Assembly (NCBI RefSeq): GCF_036785885.1
Contig: NC_092320.1
Coordinates: forward strand, 18,663,557 to 18,727,556
DNA: 64,000 bases
DNA from: Coffea arabica
Lineage: Eukaryota > Streptophyta > Magnoliopsida > Gentianales > Rubiaceae
Direction: 5' to 3'
The translations under genes were made by a program, and so were the position numbers. Positions 46,412 to 57,103 of this stretch are shown here, piece after piece. Each line of letters starts with the position of its first letter. Positions within the stretch are counted from its first letter, which is position 1. Under the pieces are notes generated by a model. The model was not told where the DNA came from. It searched no databases and saw only the letters and a program-made list of their open reading frames with translations.

Positions 46412-48095
46412 GGGCCTGTTTGGAACCTGAGTTTTTTGGGAGTTTGTCTAAAACTTTACTGTAGTGCACTGTAGAAGTTTTTGAAAAAATTTTGTAGAAG
46501 TTTTTGTCAGGTGAAAAACTTTTTTGTAGAAGTTTTTGAAATGTTACTGTAGACGTTTTTGAATTATTTTTAGATGTATTTTTAAAACATATTTTTGAGT
46601 ATTTTATAATTTATAATTTTTATATTTTTAAACATTTATGCATTTATAATACATTTAGAAATATTTAGAAATAAATATATTTATATATTTATATAAAAAT
46701 ATATAAATGTATTATATTATATATAATACGTAATATACATATATTTATAAATTTATAAATGTATAATTAATATAAATGTATAAATTATAAATGAATATTA
46801 TATAAATGTATAAATTATAATTTATAAATGTATATGATGATTATGTCTAAATGTATTAATATAATTAATATAAATGTATAAATGTATAATTAATATTGTT
46901 TATAATTTATAATTTTTATTGTTTAAATATTTATATGCATTTATGCATTTATAACACATTTATAAATATTTATAAATAAATATATTTATATATTTATATA
47001 AAAATATATTAATGTATTATATTATATATAATACATAATATACATATATATGTAAATGTATAAATGTATAATTAATATAAATGTATATATTATAAATGAA
47101 TATTATATAAATGTATAAATTATAATTTATAAATATATATGATGATTATGTATAACTGTATTAATATAATTAATATAAATGTATAAATGTATAATTAATA
47201 TTGTTTATAATTTATAATTTTTATTGTTTAAATATTTATATATATTTATGCATTTATAATACATTTATAAATAAATATATTTATATAGTTACATAAAAAT
47301 ATATAAATGTATTATATTATATATAATACATAATATAAATATATTTACAAATGTAATGATTGTATATTATTATAAATGAATATTATATAAATATATAAAT
47401 GAATATATTATAAATATATAAATATATAATATTATGTATAAATGTATTAATATAATTAATATAAATATATAAATGTATTAGTATTATGTATAAATGTATA
47501 ATTAATATTGTGTGTTAATATTATGTATAAATGTATTATATTATACATAATACATAATATAATTGTATATAAATATACATAAATATATATACATAAATGT
47601 GTAATATATATAATATGTATTATATAGATTAAATATATAATATATAATATTTATATAAATGTATAATTACATATTTATATTAATATTAATTTATATGGTA
47701 TATAATATTTATATAAATATATAAAAATATATTTTAAATAAAATAAAATATTTATAATATGTTTAAATAAATATATAAATATATAATATTGTAAATATAT
47801 AACGTATATAATAAATTTTTGAGGGTGAGGGACTCAAAAATTCAAAATTTTTTTTTTGAGGTTATTAGAGGCGCCGGAACAGGTGACCGGCGCCGGGAGA
47901 GGTGGTGGAGGCGGTGTCTGGTGTGGTGGGTTGGGTGAGAGAGGAAGAAAAATTTTTGAGAAATTTTTTGTGTATAGATTTTTGAAGTGTGTAGGTAAAA
48001 AACTTTAAAAAGTTTTTTGGGGTTCCTGTAACAAAAGTTGTTAAAAAACTAGTAGCTAAAAAACTTGGTAAAAAACTAGGGTGCCAAACAGGCCC
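46412..48095. mobile_element. PIF/Harbinger-like element with AT-rich tandem-repeat core
   Basis: Ends GGGCCTGTTTGG (46412-46423) and CCAAACAGGCCC (48084-48095), flanked by the 3-bp duplication TAC (46409-46411 and 48096-48098). Its first ~110 bp match the reversed right end of the element at 8084 nearly base for base (GAACCTGAGTTTTTTGGGAG, TAGTGCACTGTAGAAG). Its right ~150 bp match the other element's left end, with GGTTCCTGTAACAAAAGTTG and a CCGGCGCCGG patch at 47885-47900. The ~1.2-kb core is almost pure A/T in about three ~300-bp units. No transposase. Confidence 0.82.
46611..47815. repeat. AT-rich tandem repeat, ~300-bp units
   Basis: Units begin TTATAATTTTTAT at about 46611, 46908 and 47212, with shared inner blocks such as CATTTATGCATTTATAA and TATAAATGTATAATTAATAT. 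The last part degenerates. Little other than A and T is present. Confidence 0.85.
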
Positions 48096-48098
48096 TAC

Positions 48099-49017
48099 AT
48101 TTCCTCTCATCTCTATTCTTGGTACATCAATTAACAACCCTAATTGATTTCACTCCATATTTTAGTTTGCTTTAAACTATTTATGTTATCTTTATGATCT
48201 CTCATCCATATTGTACCTTACGTTTGTATTCGGGTTCAATTTGAACTTCGGTTCGCTCGAAAACTTTGATCTTGATTACATAATTACATTTTCTCTTGTC
48301 TCTATAATTGCTTGGGAGAATATTTGTCCTAACTTTCCCCACTTGAATAAAATTTAATCATTCATCAATTCAATCACTGACTACATCGTAATTTCAATTC
48401 TACATAAATAGTCGGTCATCAACCGTTAATTCGAACTTCGATTCGATTATTTATTTCAACATATCCAAGTACTGCCAAATTATTTATTTGCTTTTATTTT
48501 GCCTTTTTTTCAATAGCACGCACAAATACTAATTGGTCTTTGAGCTATTTTTTTCGCTAGTTGCCTCCAATTTGGAAGCTTGGAGCTACATTCAAATTTA
48601 ATTTCATTTCCTGGGGTACATACAGAACACCAAAAATGCATAGAGGAGCATAAGTTCATTTCAGGTGATCCCTTGTGCAACATCCGGTTGTGGCCTGTCT
48701 TTGGTTGTCGCATTTAACTTAACTGTCCATTACTTGGCCCCATCTAGTTTTTTTTTTCCCATAACTGTTCATTACTTGGCCCATGTAGTTTTTTTTTTTT
48801 GGTCGATACGATAGATTTCATTTCTACATTTACCCCTATTTTATATTAAGAGAAGGAGGGAGCTAAAGAGGTGAAGGGAAATCTGGTGAACTACCACTGG
48901 TCTATATGCATTTGCTGACGAAATTTCAGAAAAGATTGGATATTAAAATGCAGGTCAAAAGATCCCTTAACCTACAGTCAAATAAAGCTTTAAATCTTTC
49001 TTCGTGGTCAATTACTC
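48099..49017. other. Intergenic DNA, no gene seen
   Basis: AT-rich; no gene or complete element recognised. Confidence 0.5.
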
Positions 49018-49302
49018 TAAGGGTGTGTTTGGTTCCCACAGAATTGGAGGCTTAGAATTAGAATTGGAGCACCAATTCCAAATCTTCGGTTTGAACGCTA
49101 CCGGTGCGAGAGAATTAGAATTCAATTCGAATTCTACGGGCCATCAATTCCACAAATTCAATTCTTTGGCAAGACCTAAGAATTACAATTCCAATTCCAC
49201 ACTTTCACCTCCTATTCGGGTTAGTACGTGGATCCTAGATGGATTAAATCAGTAAATTTACGGGTCTCCATATAATGAACAAAAGCAAAACTGAAATGAA
49301 AG

Positions 49303-49324
49303 TCTCTCTCTCTCTCTCTCTCTC
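49303..49324. repeat. (TC)n microsatellite
   Basis: About 11 TC units just before the captured gene segment. Confidence 0.95.
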
Positions 49325-49429
49325 GTCACAGACCAACCACCGTTTCTTGTGCAGCTCTTTCTCCTCCGTATCTTCCTTCTCCGCCTCCTCCCATACTTCC
49401 TCCTCTGCCTCCACCTATACTTCCATCGC

Positions 49430-49742
49430 ACCGTTCCTGTTTTCGTGCGCTGATGCGTTGGAAATTGACGGGCGTGACTTCAAGATGGCGGAAGTTTGTG
49501 GGGCCACGACTGCTAGCCGGGCCGTGGGGCTGAGGTCAACGGATGGGAGAAAGAAGATGGGGGCCATTGGTGGTGGGGTGGCCATGAGCAATCCAACGGC
49601 TGCAGCTATCACTCACGTGCTGAATAACAAGCAAGAATTCTGCAAGGGAGTGGAGGATTTAATAATGGTGTCTTTGGGCAATGGTGAAATGGATTGCGCT
49701 GTCGGAAATCACTGGAATTCTTCCCCGGCGGAGTATTCTTAG
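49430..49742 (+). pseudogene. Captured patatin-like phospholipase fragment
   Basis: The frame reads APFLFSCADALEIDGRDFKM, AEVCGATTASRAV, GGGVAMSNPTAAAITHVLNN, KQEF, KGVEDLIMVSLGNGE, up to a TAG at 49740-49742. This is the C-terminal half of the patatin domain of plant pPLAIII-type (PLP) proteins around the GGxAMxNPT block. The Gly-x-Ser-x-Gly active-site region is missing. Against the usual family pattern two residues (Pro-Phe) seem lost after KQEF. An open frame starts at 49275, but its first ~50 codons are Ser/Thr low complexity of unknown origin. It is unlikely to encode a working lipase; a chimeric transcript is possible. Confidence 0.82.
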
Positions 49743-50973
49743 GAATGCTTTAGCACCAGCAATGTTTATTTACTATCAAATTAGACAAGACCATCATGAA
49801 GTTGAAATTTGATAGGAACCTATTCGGATTTAATTTAATATTAGAATGGCCATTTATTAAAAAATAGTAGTAATGTAAAATTGTGCTTTTCTTTCTCTTT
49901 TTTCTTTTGGCTAAAATCACTTTGTTTGCATATTCATCTATTAAAATTTCTTGTAAGATACAAAGTTCAAACATTTATAATAGGTACAAGTTATGACTTT
50001 CCTTCCTTATTCATATCATAGAGTAGTCATTTGATTTTCTAAAATTTAAAGTTCTTAACTTTAAAAAAAGTATCAAGGTTTTAACTTGATAAATATTAAC
50101 TACATTTTAAGTTAGAATATACAATTATTTTTTATTTAATATAATTTAATTAAGAAAAAAACAAGAATAATTTTTTTTTGCAGAAAAGGAACTAATTTGT
50201 TTTTTTCTTTAAAGCTTTAGTAACAATTAGTTAAATGCAAGAAAAAATAAATTATTAAAGGCACTAATTGGCTTTTTCCTTAAAGCTTTAGTAACAATTA
50301 GCTAAATGTTAAAAAATTATTATATAGTAAAAAAAAAGAATTTTTTTATGTAAGAAAATGTTAGTTGGAAACAATTCTAATTTTTAATAAATTCTTCTCC
50401 CATCCAAACAAAGAATTTGGAATTCCAAATGAATTATGTATCAATTCTATGCATTACCCAAACAAAAGAATTCCAATGTTTTGGAATTCCAATTCATAGA
50501 ATTCTAATTCTATGGAATTCCAATTCCAATTCAATTCCAATTCTGTAGAACCAAACGCACCCTAATAGTAGTTGGTTTTGGCCCATTAAGTTGTGTTGTC
50601 CCATTTTTATTGCTTCTTCCTACCATGCATAGATGACCACAACTTTGCTATGGATCCATTTTTTTTCTTTTATCAGGCGGGTCTTGTATACTTTTATTCA
50701 TACTCCTATTCTAAGCCTATACTAAGGGGGGGAGGTCCAACGGAATTTAGAGAAATCGATGGGGACTAAACCACCATCGGATCAGACGGGTGCACTAAGC
50801 ACCTGTATGGATTTTGAAAAAGTTACATATAGTGGCACATTGATGGGAGACAACCCTTGACCTCTCACCCAACCAAGACTTAAAGTCTTTGGTGGTGGCC
50901 AACGGACCAACAGCCCGTTGTTGGTTGCTATAAATCCTATTAAGGGTACTAAGACTAGTAGTACTAGGAAGGG

Positions 50974-51850
50974 AAAAATACAAAAAAACCCCATGTGATT
51001 AAGTTAACCTATGAAAAAATCCCTTATGATTTCAAATCATACATTTAACCCCCTTATGGTTTGAACTATTTTGAAACAGTAACGGAAATCATCAAAACTA
51101 ACGGAGGGGGATGAAATGACATAATTATCCTAATATATATAAGTAATAAAAGACCATCTAGCAACGATTCTATTAAGCAAATTTATAGAAAAACCCCCTG
51201 TGGTTAAGCCAGTCTTGAAAAAGCCCCTTATGGTTACATGCTACTTTTATTTATTTATTTTGTGCATAGAAATAAGGCAAGTTGTATTTGGAAGTTTTTA
51301 TCTATTTATTTTCTGTATAAAAATAAGGCGAGTTTTATTTAAAATTATTTATTTATTTATTTTATGTATAGAAATAAAGTGAGTTGTATTTGGAGGTTTT
51401 AGGTTGTTTTTGGAAATTTTATGAGTTCTAAGGAATTTAATAGGTATATCAGCTAAAAATTTGATTTAAAAAATTATTTTTCATGTCAAGCAACCTCAAA
51501 CTTGTTAATTTAAATGATTTTTATCAAAATTTCACATTAGTTCAAACCACAAGGTACTGGATTGTATGATTTGAAATCATAAGGGACTTTTTTGTAGGTT
51601 TGTTTAACCACATGTGACTTTTCTGTATTATAACTTTAAGGGTATAATAGGTATATCAACTAAAAATTTATTTATTTCTAGTACAAATACTCTCAAAAGA
51701 AGTGCGTATATTTCAAGACTATTAATTCAGACGATTTTCGTAACTTTTTTAAATTAGTTCAAATCATGAGATATCAAAATGCAAGTTTTGAAACTATAAA
51801 TGACTTTTTTGTATATCCCCTTAATCTCAAGGGGCTTTTCTATATTTTAC
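50974..51850. mobile_element. Compound MITE: two interleaved inverted-repeat pairs
   Basis: One pair has arms of ~95 bp at about 50974-51068 and 51540-51632, sharing CCCTTATGATTTCAAATCAT and a CCACATGTG/CATGTGATT block. A second, related pair starts near 51180 (AGAAAAACCCCCTGTGGTTA) and ends near 51850 (reversed: AGAAAAGCCCCTTGAGATTA). The pairs overlap rather than nest. All four arms belong to one family. No coding content. It abuts the promoter block of the methyltransferase gene. Confidence 0.7.
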
Positions 51851-51857
51851 CTTGCCA

Positions 51858-52055
51858 GGAATTACACGTAATGCATTACGGAAGCAGCAGAAGAATCTTG
51901 ACGCATACGAAACAGCCGCCACTATTGACGTCCGATGCATTTTAGCACAGCAATTGAGCTGATGCCCCTTTATTTTTCTGGTGTCAAAAGTGGATTTTTG
52001 CTTTGCATCTGACAAGCAAATTTGTCCTTTTATACCTTTCTTCTTCAATTCTCTC
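51858..52055 (+). promoter_or_regulatory. Promoter block of the intact methyltransferase gene
   Basis: Homologous to 54090-54360 upstream of the second copy. Shared parts are ATTACACGTAATGCATTACG, which contains an ACGT core, CTTTGC segments and GACAAGCAAATTTGT followed by a TATA-like TTTATAC at 52028-52034. Conservation through a tandem duplication marks it as the likely core promoter. Confidence 0.55.
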
Positions 52056-52318
52056 TTTCTCAGGCACATGATCAACTGGTTCTTTAACGCTGTAGACCAT
52101 TAAATTACATGGGCTTACGTGCTCAATTCTGCTCATCACAGACCTTAATAGAAAAGAAAAAGGGAAAAAAGATGGCTGTAGATCTGTAAGGTGTAAACAA
52201 AGATTCAAGTCATCTCAACTCAGAACACTTGGAACGGTTCAGAAAGTCCCCCTATAAGGAGATCTATGCCTGTAGATCTGTTCATCTTAAACTACCGAAA
52301 GTAAGGGGAAAAAAGAAA

Positions 52319-53229
52319 ATGGCATACTTGTACCTTAAACAGGGAAAGAATTACTCGCAATCCCGGCCAAATTATCCAGAAGAATTGTTCCACTTCATTG
52401 CATCCAAGACACCGCACCATGACCTTGTCTGGGATGCCGGCACTGGCAATGGACAGGCAGCATCATCGGTGAGTCTGAGTCCTCTTTCTATTCCATAAGT
52501 AATTTGTTTTCCATATGATTGGTTTCTGTTTTCTTTCAAGAAAGTAGCGAGCCTGGTTAGCAGACTATAATGTAAGTTGATGAATTGCAGCTAGCAAAGA
52601 TATACAAGAATGTGATTGCCACGGATACCAGCCAGAAACAGCTCGAATTAGCTTCTAGGCTTCCAAATGTGCAATACAAGTGTACTTCTCCAACAATGTC
52701 TGCTGAAGAGCTGGAAAGGGATGTGGCAAAACAAGCCACCGTGGATCTTGTGACTGTTGGCCAAGCCATCCATTGGTTTGATCGTCCCAAGTTCTACCAG
52801 CAAGTGCAGTTGGTTCTAAAGAAGCCACAGGGAATAATAGCAGCATGGTGCTATACTACCCCACAAGTCAATGCTAGAGTTGATGCTGTTTTTAATAAAT
52901 TTTACTTTGTTGATTCTAGGCCTTACTGGCACCCTGGCAGAAACTTAATTTATGACAAGTATGAGAGCATTGAATTTCCATTTTTTCCGGTAGAAGGAGC
53001 TGAGAACACAGGGCCATTTGAATTCATGACTGAAAAATTGATGAGTTTGGATGAGTTACTTGCTTATGCAAAATCAGGTTCGGCATATGAAACAGCACTG
53101 GAAAAAGGTGTGGATCTCATGAGTGAGGACGTGATTGAGGAATTTCGGTCTGCTTGGGCCGAAGATGGCAACAATCAGAAGGTTGCTAAGTTCCCTATTT
53201 ATCTCAGGATTGGTAAAGTCGGAAAATGA
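52319..53229 (+). CDS. SAM-dependent methyltransferase (plant embryo-abundant/At2g41380-like), intact copy
   Basis: Two exons, 52319-52468 and 52591-53229, with donor GGTGAGT and acceptor TTGCAG in phase 0, giving 262 aa. It belongs to the class I SAM methyltransferases annotated in plants as putative methyltransferase DDB_G0268948-like or embryo-abundant-like; the substrate is unknown. Motif I is WDAGTGNGQA at about 38-47. ATDTSQKQLE (the acidic loop after strand 2) and VDLVTVGQAIHWFD (motif region before the substrate pocket) follow, and the C-terminus is KFPIYLRIGKVGK. No signal peptide or membrane segment, so probably cytosolic. It heads a tandem array whose other two members are pseudogenes. 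Start chosen because MAYLYLKQGKNYSQSRPNYP matches the family N-terminus and the relatives at 54499 and 57104. Confidence 0.93.
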
Positions 53230-54089
53230 AGTATTAGGCTCGATCGGAGGTATACTGAGTGGACCCTTCATCGCATTGTTATCCCCCATCTATCATAGAT
53301 CATAACCATCAACAACCCCTCCCTGGGGAATTCATGATATAGGTTGAATAAATGATATCTTGTTGAATTGCAATATAGGTTGCATTTTTTCTTTTCCAGA
53401 ACTTTTTGCTTTTGTGGAATAAAATTCCTTATTTGAGTGTTCTAGGTGGATGACTTGCATCAGTATGTACTTGATCAAATTTAAATAAAGAATAGTATCT
53501 TAGGACAACGTAAATGTTTGCATAGGTTTTCAAAATGAGTTTGTATACAAATCCTATCACCAGTATAATCATTTCCAAATGAACTTAATGAATAGAAGTA
53601 ATAAATAAATTGGTAACAAAGCACCTGTTTGGCCGTTCAAATTCTGGGCAAAAAATAAAATAAGGTAGTACCATATAGGCTACACTATAAAACAATCAAC
53701 CCCAAACAAAAAATAAACTCAAATGAAGTGGCACGAAGAGGATGGTAAACTTTTGGCTTTATAAGTTTGGTCACTAGTAGAGTAAATAAGGATATTACAA
53801 CAATAAATGTAGACATTAACACAAGCAAAAGCATAATTAGAAATTTTCTCTTTCATTGAAATTTGTGCCTTAAAATTTATTATAGTTTTACATATCGTTA
53901 TGTTAGTGTTTATTTTTATCGTTTTAGTGTTTATTTTTGTTGTACTAGTATCTACACTGCATGGTACAGTTGAGGCTGGTATTTGTAGAGGCGTCTTATC
54001 TGTCAAGTCTTAACTGTACAACAATAATAGCAGACTCAGCAGTCGGAAACTACGAATGACAAGTTTTTGACCAAAAAAAGGAAAAAATA
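53230..54089. other. Spacer between methyltransferase copies 1 and 2
   Basis: 3' UTR of copy 1 and AT-rich spacer. No gene seen. Confidence 0.5.
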
Positions 54090-54360
54090 GGAATTGCACG
54101 TAATGGATTACGCAAGATTCTTGACAAGTATGAAGCAGATTTCGTCCACTCTCTGCATTCATGTGCTGAGATACCAAAGAGTAAATACCCAAACAAAAAT
54201 AACGATCAACAAAAATTTCTAGTATCTCTTAATTAACATATAACAACAAAGTTTGATGTCCCTTTCAATTTCAGGTGTCAAGAACGAACTTTGCTTTGTG
54301 CTTTCAGGTTTACATGTTGACAAGCAAATTTGTTCTTTTTATATCTCTCTTCCTCTTCTA
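54090..54360 (+). promoter_or_regulatory. Duplicated promoter block of methyltransferase copy 2
   Basis: Matches 51858-52055: GAATTGCACGTAATGGATTA near 54091, GTGTCAAGAAC, and GACAAGCAAATTTGTTC before a TTTTTATATC TATA-like site near 54337. It is extended by about 70 bp relative to copy 1. Confidence 0.5.
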
Positions 54361-54498
54361 TCCTTCCAATTACTTGTTTGCTTGTATACTACTATCTATT
54401 AGTTAGGCATGCATGTCACTCCAGGACTATATAAGGACATAAATACCTGTTCAAATTTGTTCACCCCAGATATTCAGGAAAAAAGAAAAAGGAAAAAG

Positions 54499-56058
54499 AT
54501 GGCAGATTTGTTCCTCAATCAGGCAGAGCAATACTCTGTATCTAGGCCGAATTATCCACAACAATTGTTCCATTTCATTGCATCCAAGACACCCCACCAT
54601 GACCTTGCCTGGGATGTGGGCACTGGCAGTGGCCAGGCAGCTTCTCTTCTCTTCGTCTTGTGCAGCAACTCTTTTTCTTGCAATTAGAAAGGCCAATTAA
54701 AAGCCTGAATGCATTGTATAATTTATATTAAATGATTTCAGCTAGCAAAGACATTCAAGAATGTAATTGCCACTGATACTAGCCAAAAACAACTTCAATA
54801 TGCTCCCAAGCTCCCAAATGTTCGGTATCGTTCTACATCTCCGGTCAGGGGTGGCAATTTTCGACACGAACCTAACACGAAATTAATGGGTTTGGGTTGA
54901 GGTTTTGGGAATTCGGGTCAGAATCGGGTTGAACCCGATGAACCCGAAAAGAAAACAGGTCGATTTCGGGTTAACCCGTGGTGGCCTGATATGACCCGTT
55001 TACGAATTAAAAATAATTTAATAAACATAAAAATAATTTTATCTAATTAAACTAAGTTATTCTTTTTTTTCAAAGGCATTAATTACTTAATCCTAAATGA
55101 ATTTATTTAATTTGTGTGAAGTTGAAATTATTATAGTTGGACAAATAATATATTATATTATTTTTTACTTTTATACTGTTTTAATTTATTTCATATTTTG
55201 TTTGGGATAAAACACTTTTACGATGTTTAATTTATTTTAGATTTGGTTTGGAATTATTTATTTAAATTTTTATTACTTGATTATGTAATTAGTTTTGTGA
55301 GAAATTAATTTTATTAGAAATTACAGTGATAAATTAATAAATTAAAATTAAGTTTCGGGTCGACCCGCCAACCCGTCAACCTGAAATTTTCAGGTTCGGA
55401 TCAATATACCTGACCCGTCATGGGTTGACGGGCCAGGTTCGGGTCAACAGATTCTCTGACGGGTCGGGGTCTGACCCGACCCGCCAACCTGATTTAGACC
55501 CGAATTGCCACCCCTATCTCCGGTCATGTCAGCAGAAGAGCTCGAAAGGGATGTTGCAAAACCAGATACTGTGGACCTGGTGACCATTGCCCAAGCCATC
55601 CATTGGTTTGATCTTCCTACTTTCTTCCAGCAAGTGAAATTGGTACTGAAGAAACCTCAAGGAGTAATAGCAGCTTGGTGATACACTACCCCACAGGTGA
55701 ATGATAGAGTTGATGCTGTGTTTAGACAGTTTTACTTGTTGATTCCAGGCCTTATTGGCACCCTGGAAGAAATCTGGTGTTTGACAAGTATGAAAGCATG
55801 GAATTTCCATTTTTGCCAGTAGATGGAGCTGAGCACACGGGGCCATTCGAATTCATCACTGAAAAATTGATGGATTTGGATGATTATCTTGGGTATGCAA
55901 AATCAGGTTCAGCATATCAAACAGCACTGGAAAAGGGTATTGATCTCTTGAGCGAGGATGTGATTGAGGAATTTACGTCTGCTTGGAATGAAGATGGCAG
56001 CAATAAAAAAAGTGTTAAATTCCCTGTTTATCTCTGGATTGGCAAAGTGGGAAAGTAA
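54499..56058 (+). pseudogene. SAM-dependent methyltransferase, copy 2, disrupted
   Basis: Homologous to the intact gene at 52319. Exon 1 (from 54499) reads MADLFLNQAEQYSVSRPNYP and keeps motif I (WDVGTGSGQA). The expected GT donor after AAS is replaced by CTTCTCTTCGTC, so the canonical splice site is lost or shifted. Exon 2 starts at 54742 (LAKTFKNVIATDTSQKQLQ). It is interrupted by a 671-bp hAT element at 54846-55516. Beyond it, a TGC-to-TGA change gives a stop at 55679-55681 in IAAW(C)YTTP, and one base is missing near 55735, shifting the frame. The C-terminal part (FEFITEKLMDLDDYLGYAKS to VGK, TAA at 56056) is otherwise well kept, so the decay is fairly recent. Confidence 0.92.
54846..55516. 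mobile_element. hAT element inserted in methyltransferase copy 2
   Basis: Inverted ends CAGGGGTGGCAATTTTCG and, reversed, TAGGGGTGGCAATTCGGG. A perfect 8-bp target duplication TCTCCGGT lies at 54838-54845 and 55517-55524. CAGGGGTGGCAA/TAGGGGTGGCAA ends with an 8-bp duplication are diagnostic of hAT. GGGTCGACCCG, GGGTTGACGGG and ACCCGAC motifs fill the subterminal parts; the centre is AT-rich. No transposase, hence non-autonomous. Confidence 0.95.
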
Positions 56059-57003
56059 ATTATTTGGCTTCTCCTGGGTTCATACTTCATAATAGATGAC
56101 TAATCCCATATCATTTGCCGGCGGAAATTAAGGTTAAGGCCTCAGTAAATTTAGCTTTTGTCCTCTGTCACCAGACATTTTCTTCGGTGGAATGGGTTAG
56201 GTTTTATCGCTAATTGCACAATAGATATTTAACCTTTCTCTGGTGCTCTTCAATTTCCTGCATCTGGATTTCCACTTTTACAAATAGTATTTGAAAGAGA
56301 CTCAAAACAAGTTCACAACCACTTTTTGTCTGGTATACACGCTTTTGTATAACTGTTGCAGTAATATTTTTCATGAATTCTTTCAAACAATAAAATCCAA
56401 CGGACCTGATGGTCGTCAGTGAATAACCTCTAACCATGAAAATATGTACTTAAAGAAAGAAATATAGGAATGGGATTAAGCCAAGGGAAACTTAAAACCT
56501 TCACAAAACGAAGTTACACTCATAAATACTTAATCAAATTATGAAATTACTTGGTTCTTGCAATTAACTTGGTTTTCTCTGTTGGATGTTGTCATGGATG
56601 AACTGAAGGAGTTGACCAACATCATTATTCAATGGGAAACAACAGCAAATTGAGACAGGGTCAACATGATTATAAAAATGTATAGGACAGCAAATCAAAT
56701 GAGGAAAATGATGAAATGTGGAGGACAGGGTCAACGGGGTTATTCAAGAAACATGTCATTTTGGCTGATGCTTTAACCAACTAAGCAATAATATGTTAAT
56801 ATTGTCCCCCATCAAGTCAACGCTCGATTATAATCTCCATGCTGTTAATATTTTGATGCTGCATCCCTCTTATTATTAAAACATATGTACATCGTGTTTT
56901 CTAAAATGTACATAAATTAAGCATTTAATTGCAACTTCCAGCTGATATATGTGCAGAGTATACTCGAATTAAACCAGTCCAAATCAATCTCATCCGTGCA
57001 TGC
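56059..57003. other. Spacer between methyltransferase copies 2 and 3
   Basis: AT-rich; no gene or complete element seen. From about 57003 the sequence becomes homologous to the 5' leader of copy 1 (CAGAAAGTCCCC-like, GAGATCTATGCCT). Confidence 0.5.
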
Positions 57004-57103
57004 GTGAATCGGTTTAGAAAGTCCCCATTAAAAGAGATCTATGCCTCTAGATCTGTTTGTCTGAGACTACCGAAAATTGAAAAAGAGAAAGGAGAAAAAG
57101 AAA

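Larger units (their letters stand above)
49021..50562. mobile_element. Pack-type PIF/Harbinger-like element carrying a patatin-like gene fragment
   Basis: Inverted ends GGGTGTGTTTGGTTCCCACA and, reversed, GGGTGCGTTTGGTTCTACAG, both continuing into GAATTGGA. A TAA target duplication lies at 49018-49020 and 50563-50565, as expected for PIF/Harbinger. The subterminal regions are full of GGAATTCCAATT-type repeats. Inside, 49430-49735 is a fragment of a host patatin-like phospholipase gene (separate entry). No transposase. Length 1542 bp. Confidence 0.85.

Noticed and set aside
46412-48095. AT-rich block as a centromeric satellite or organelle insert
   Set aside because: It is bounded by inverted ends and a 3-bp duplication shared with the element at 8084, so it is the core of a transposon.
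49275-49742. 155-codon open frame as an intact host gene
   Set aside because: It lies inside a TE with clear ends and holds only part of a patatin domain without the active-site serine motif.
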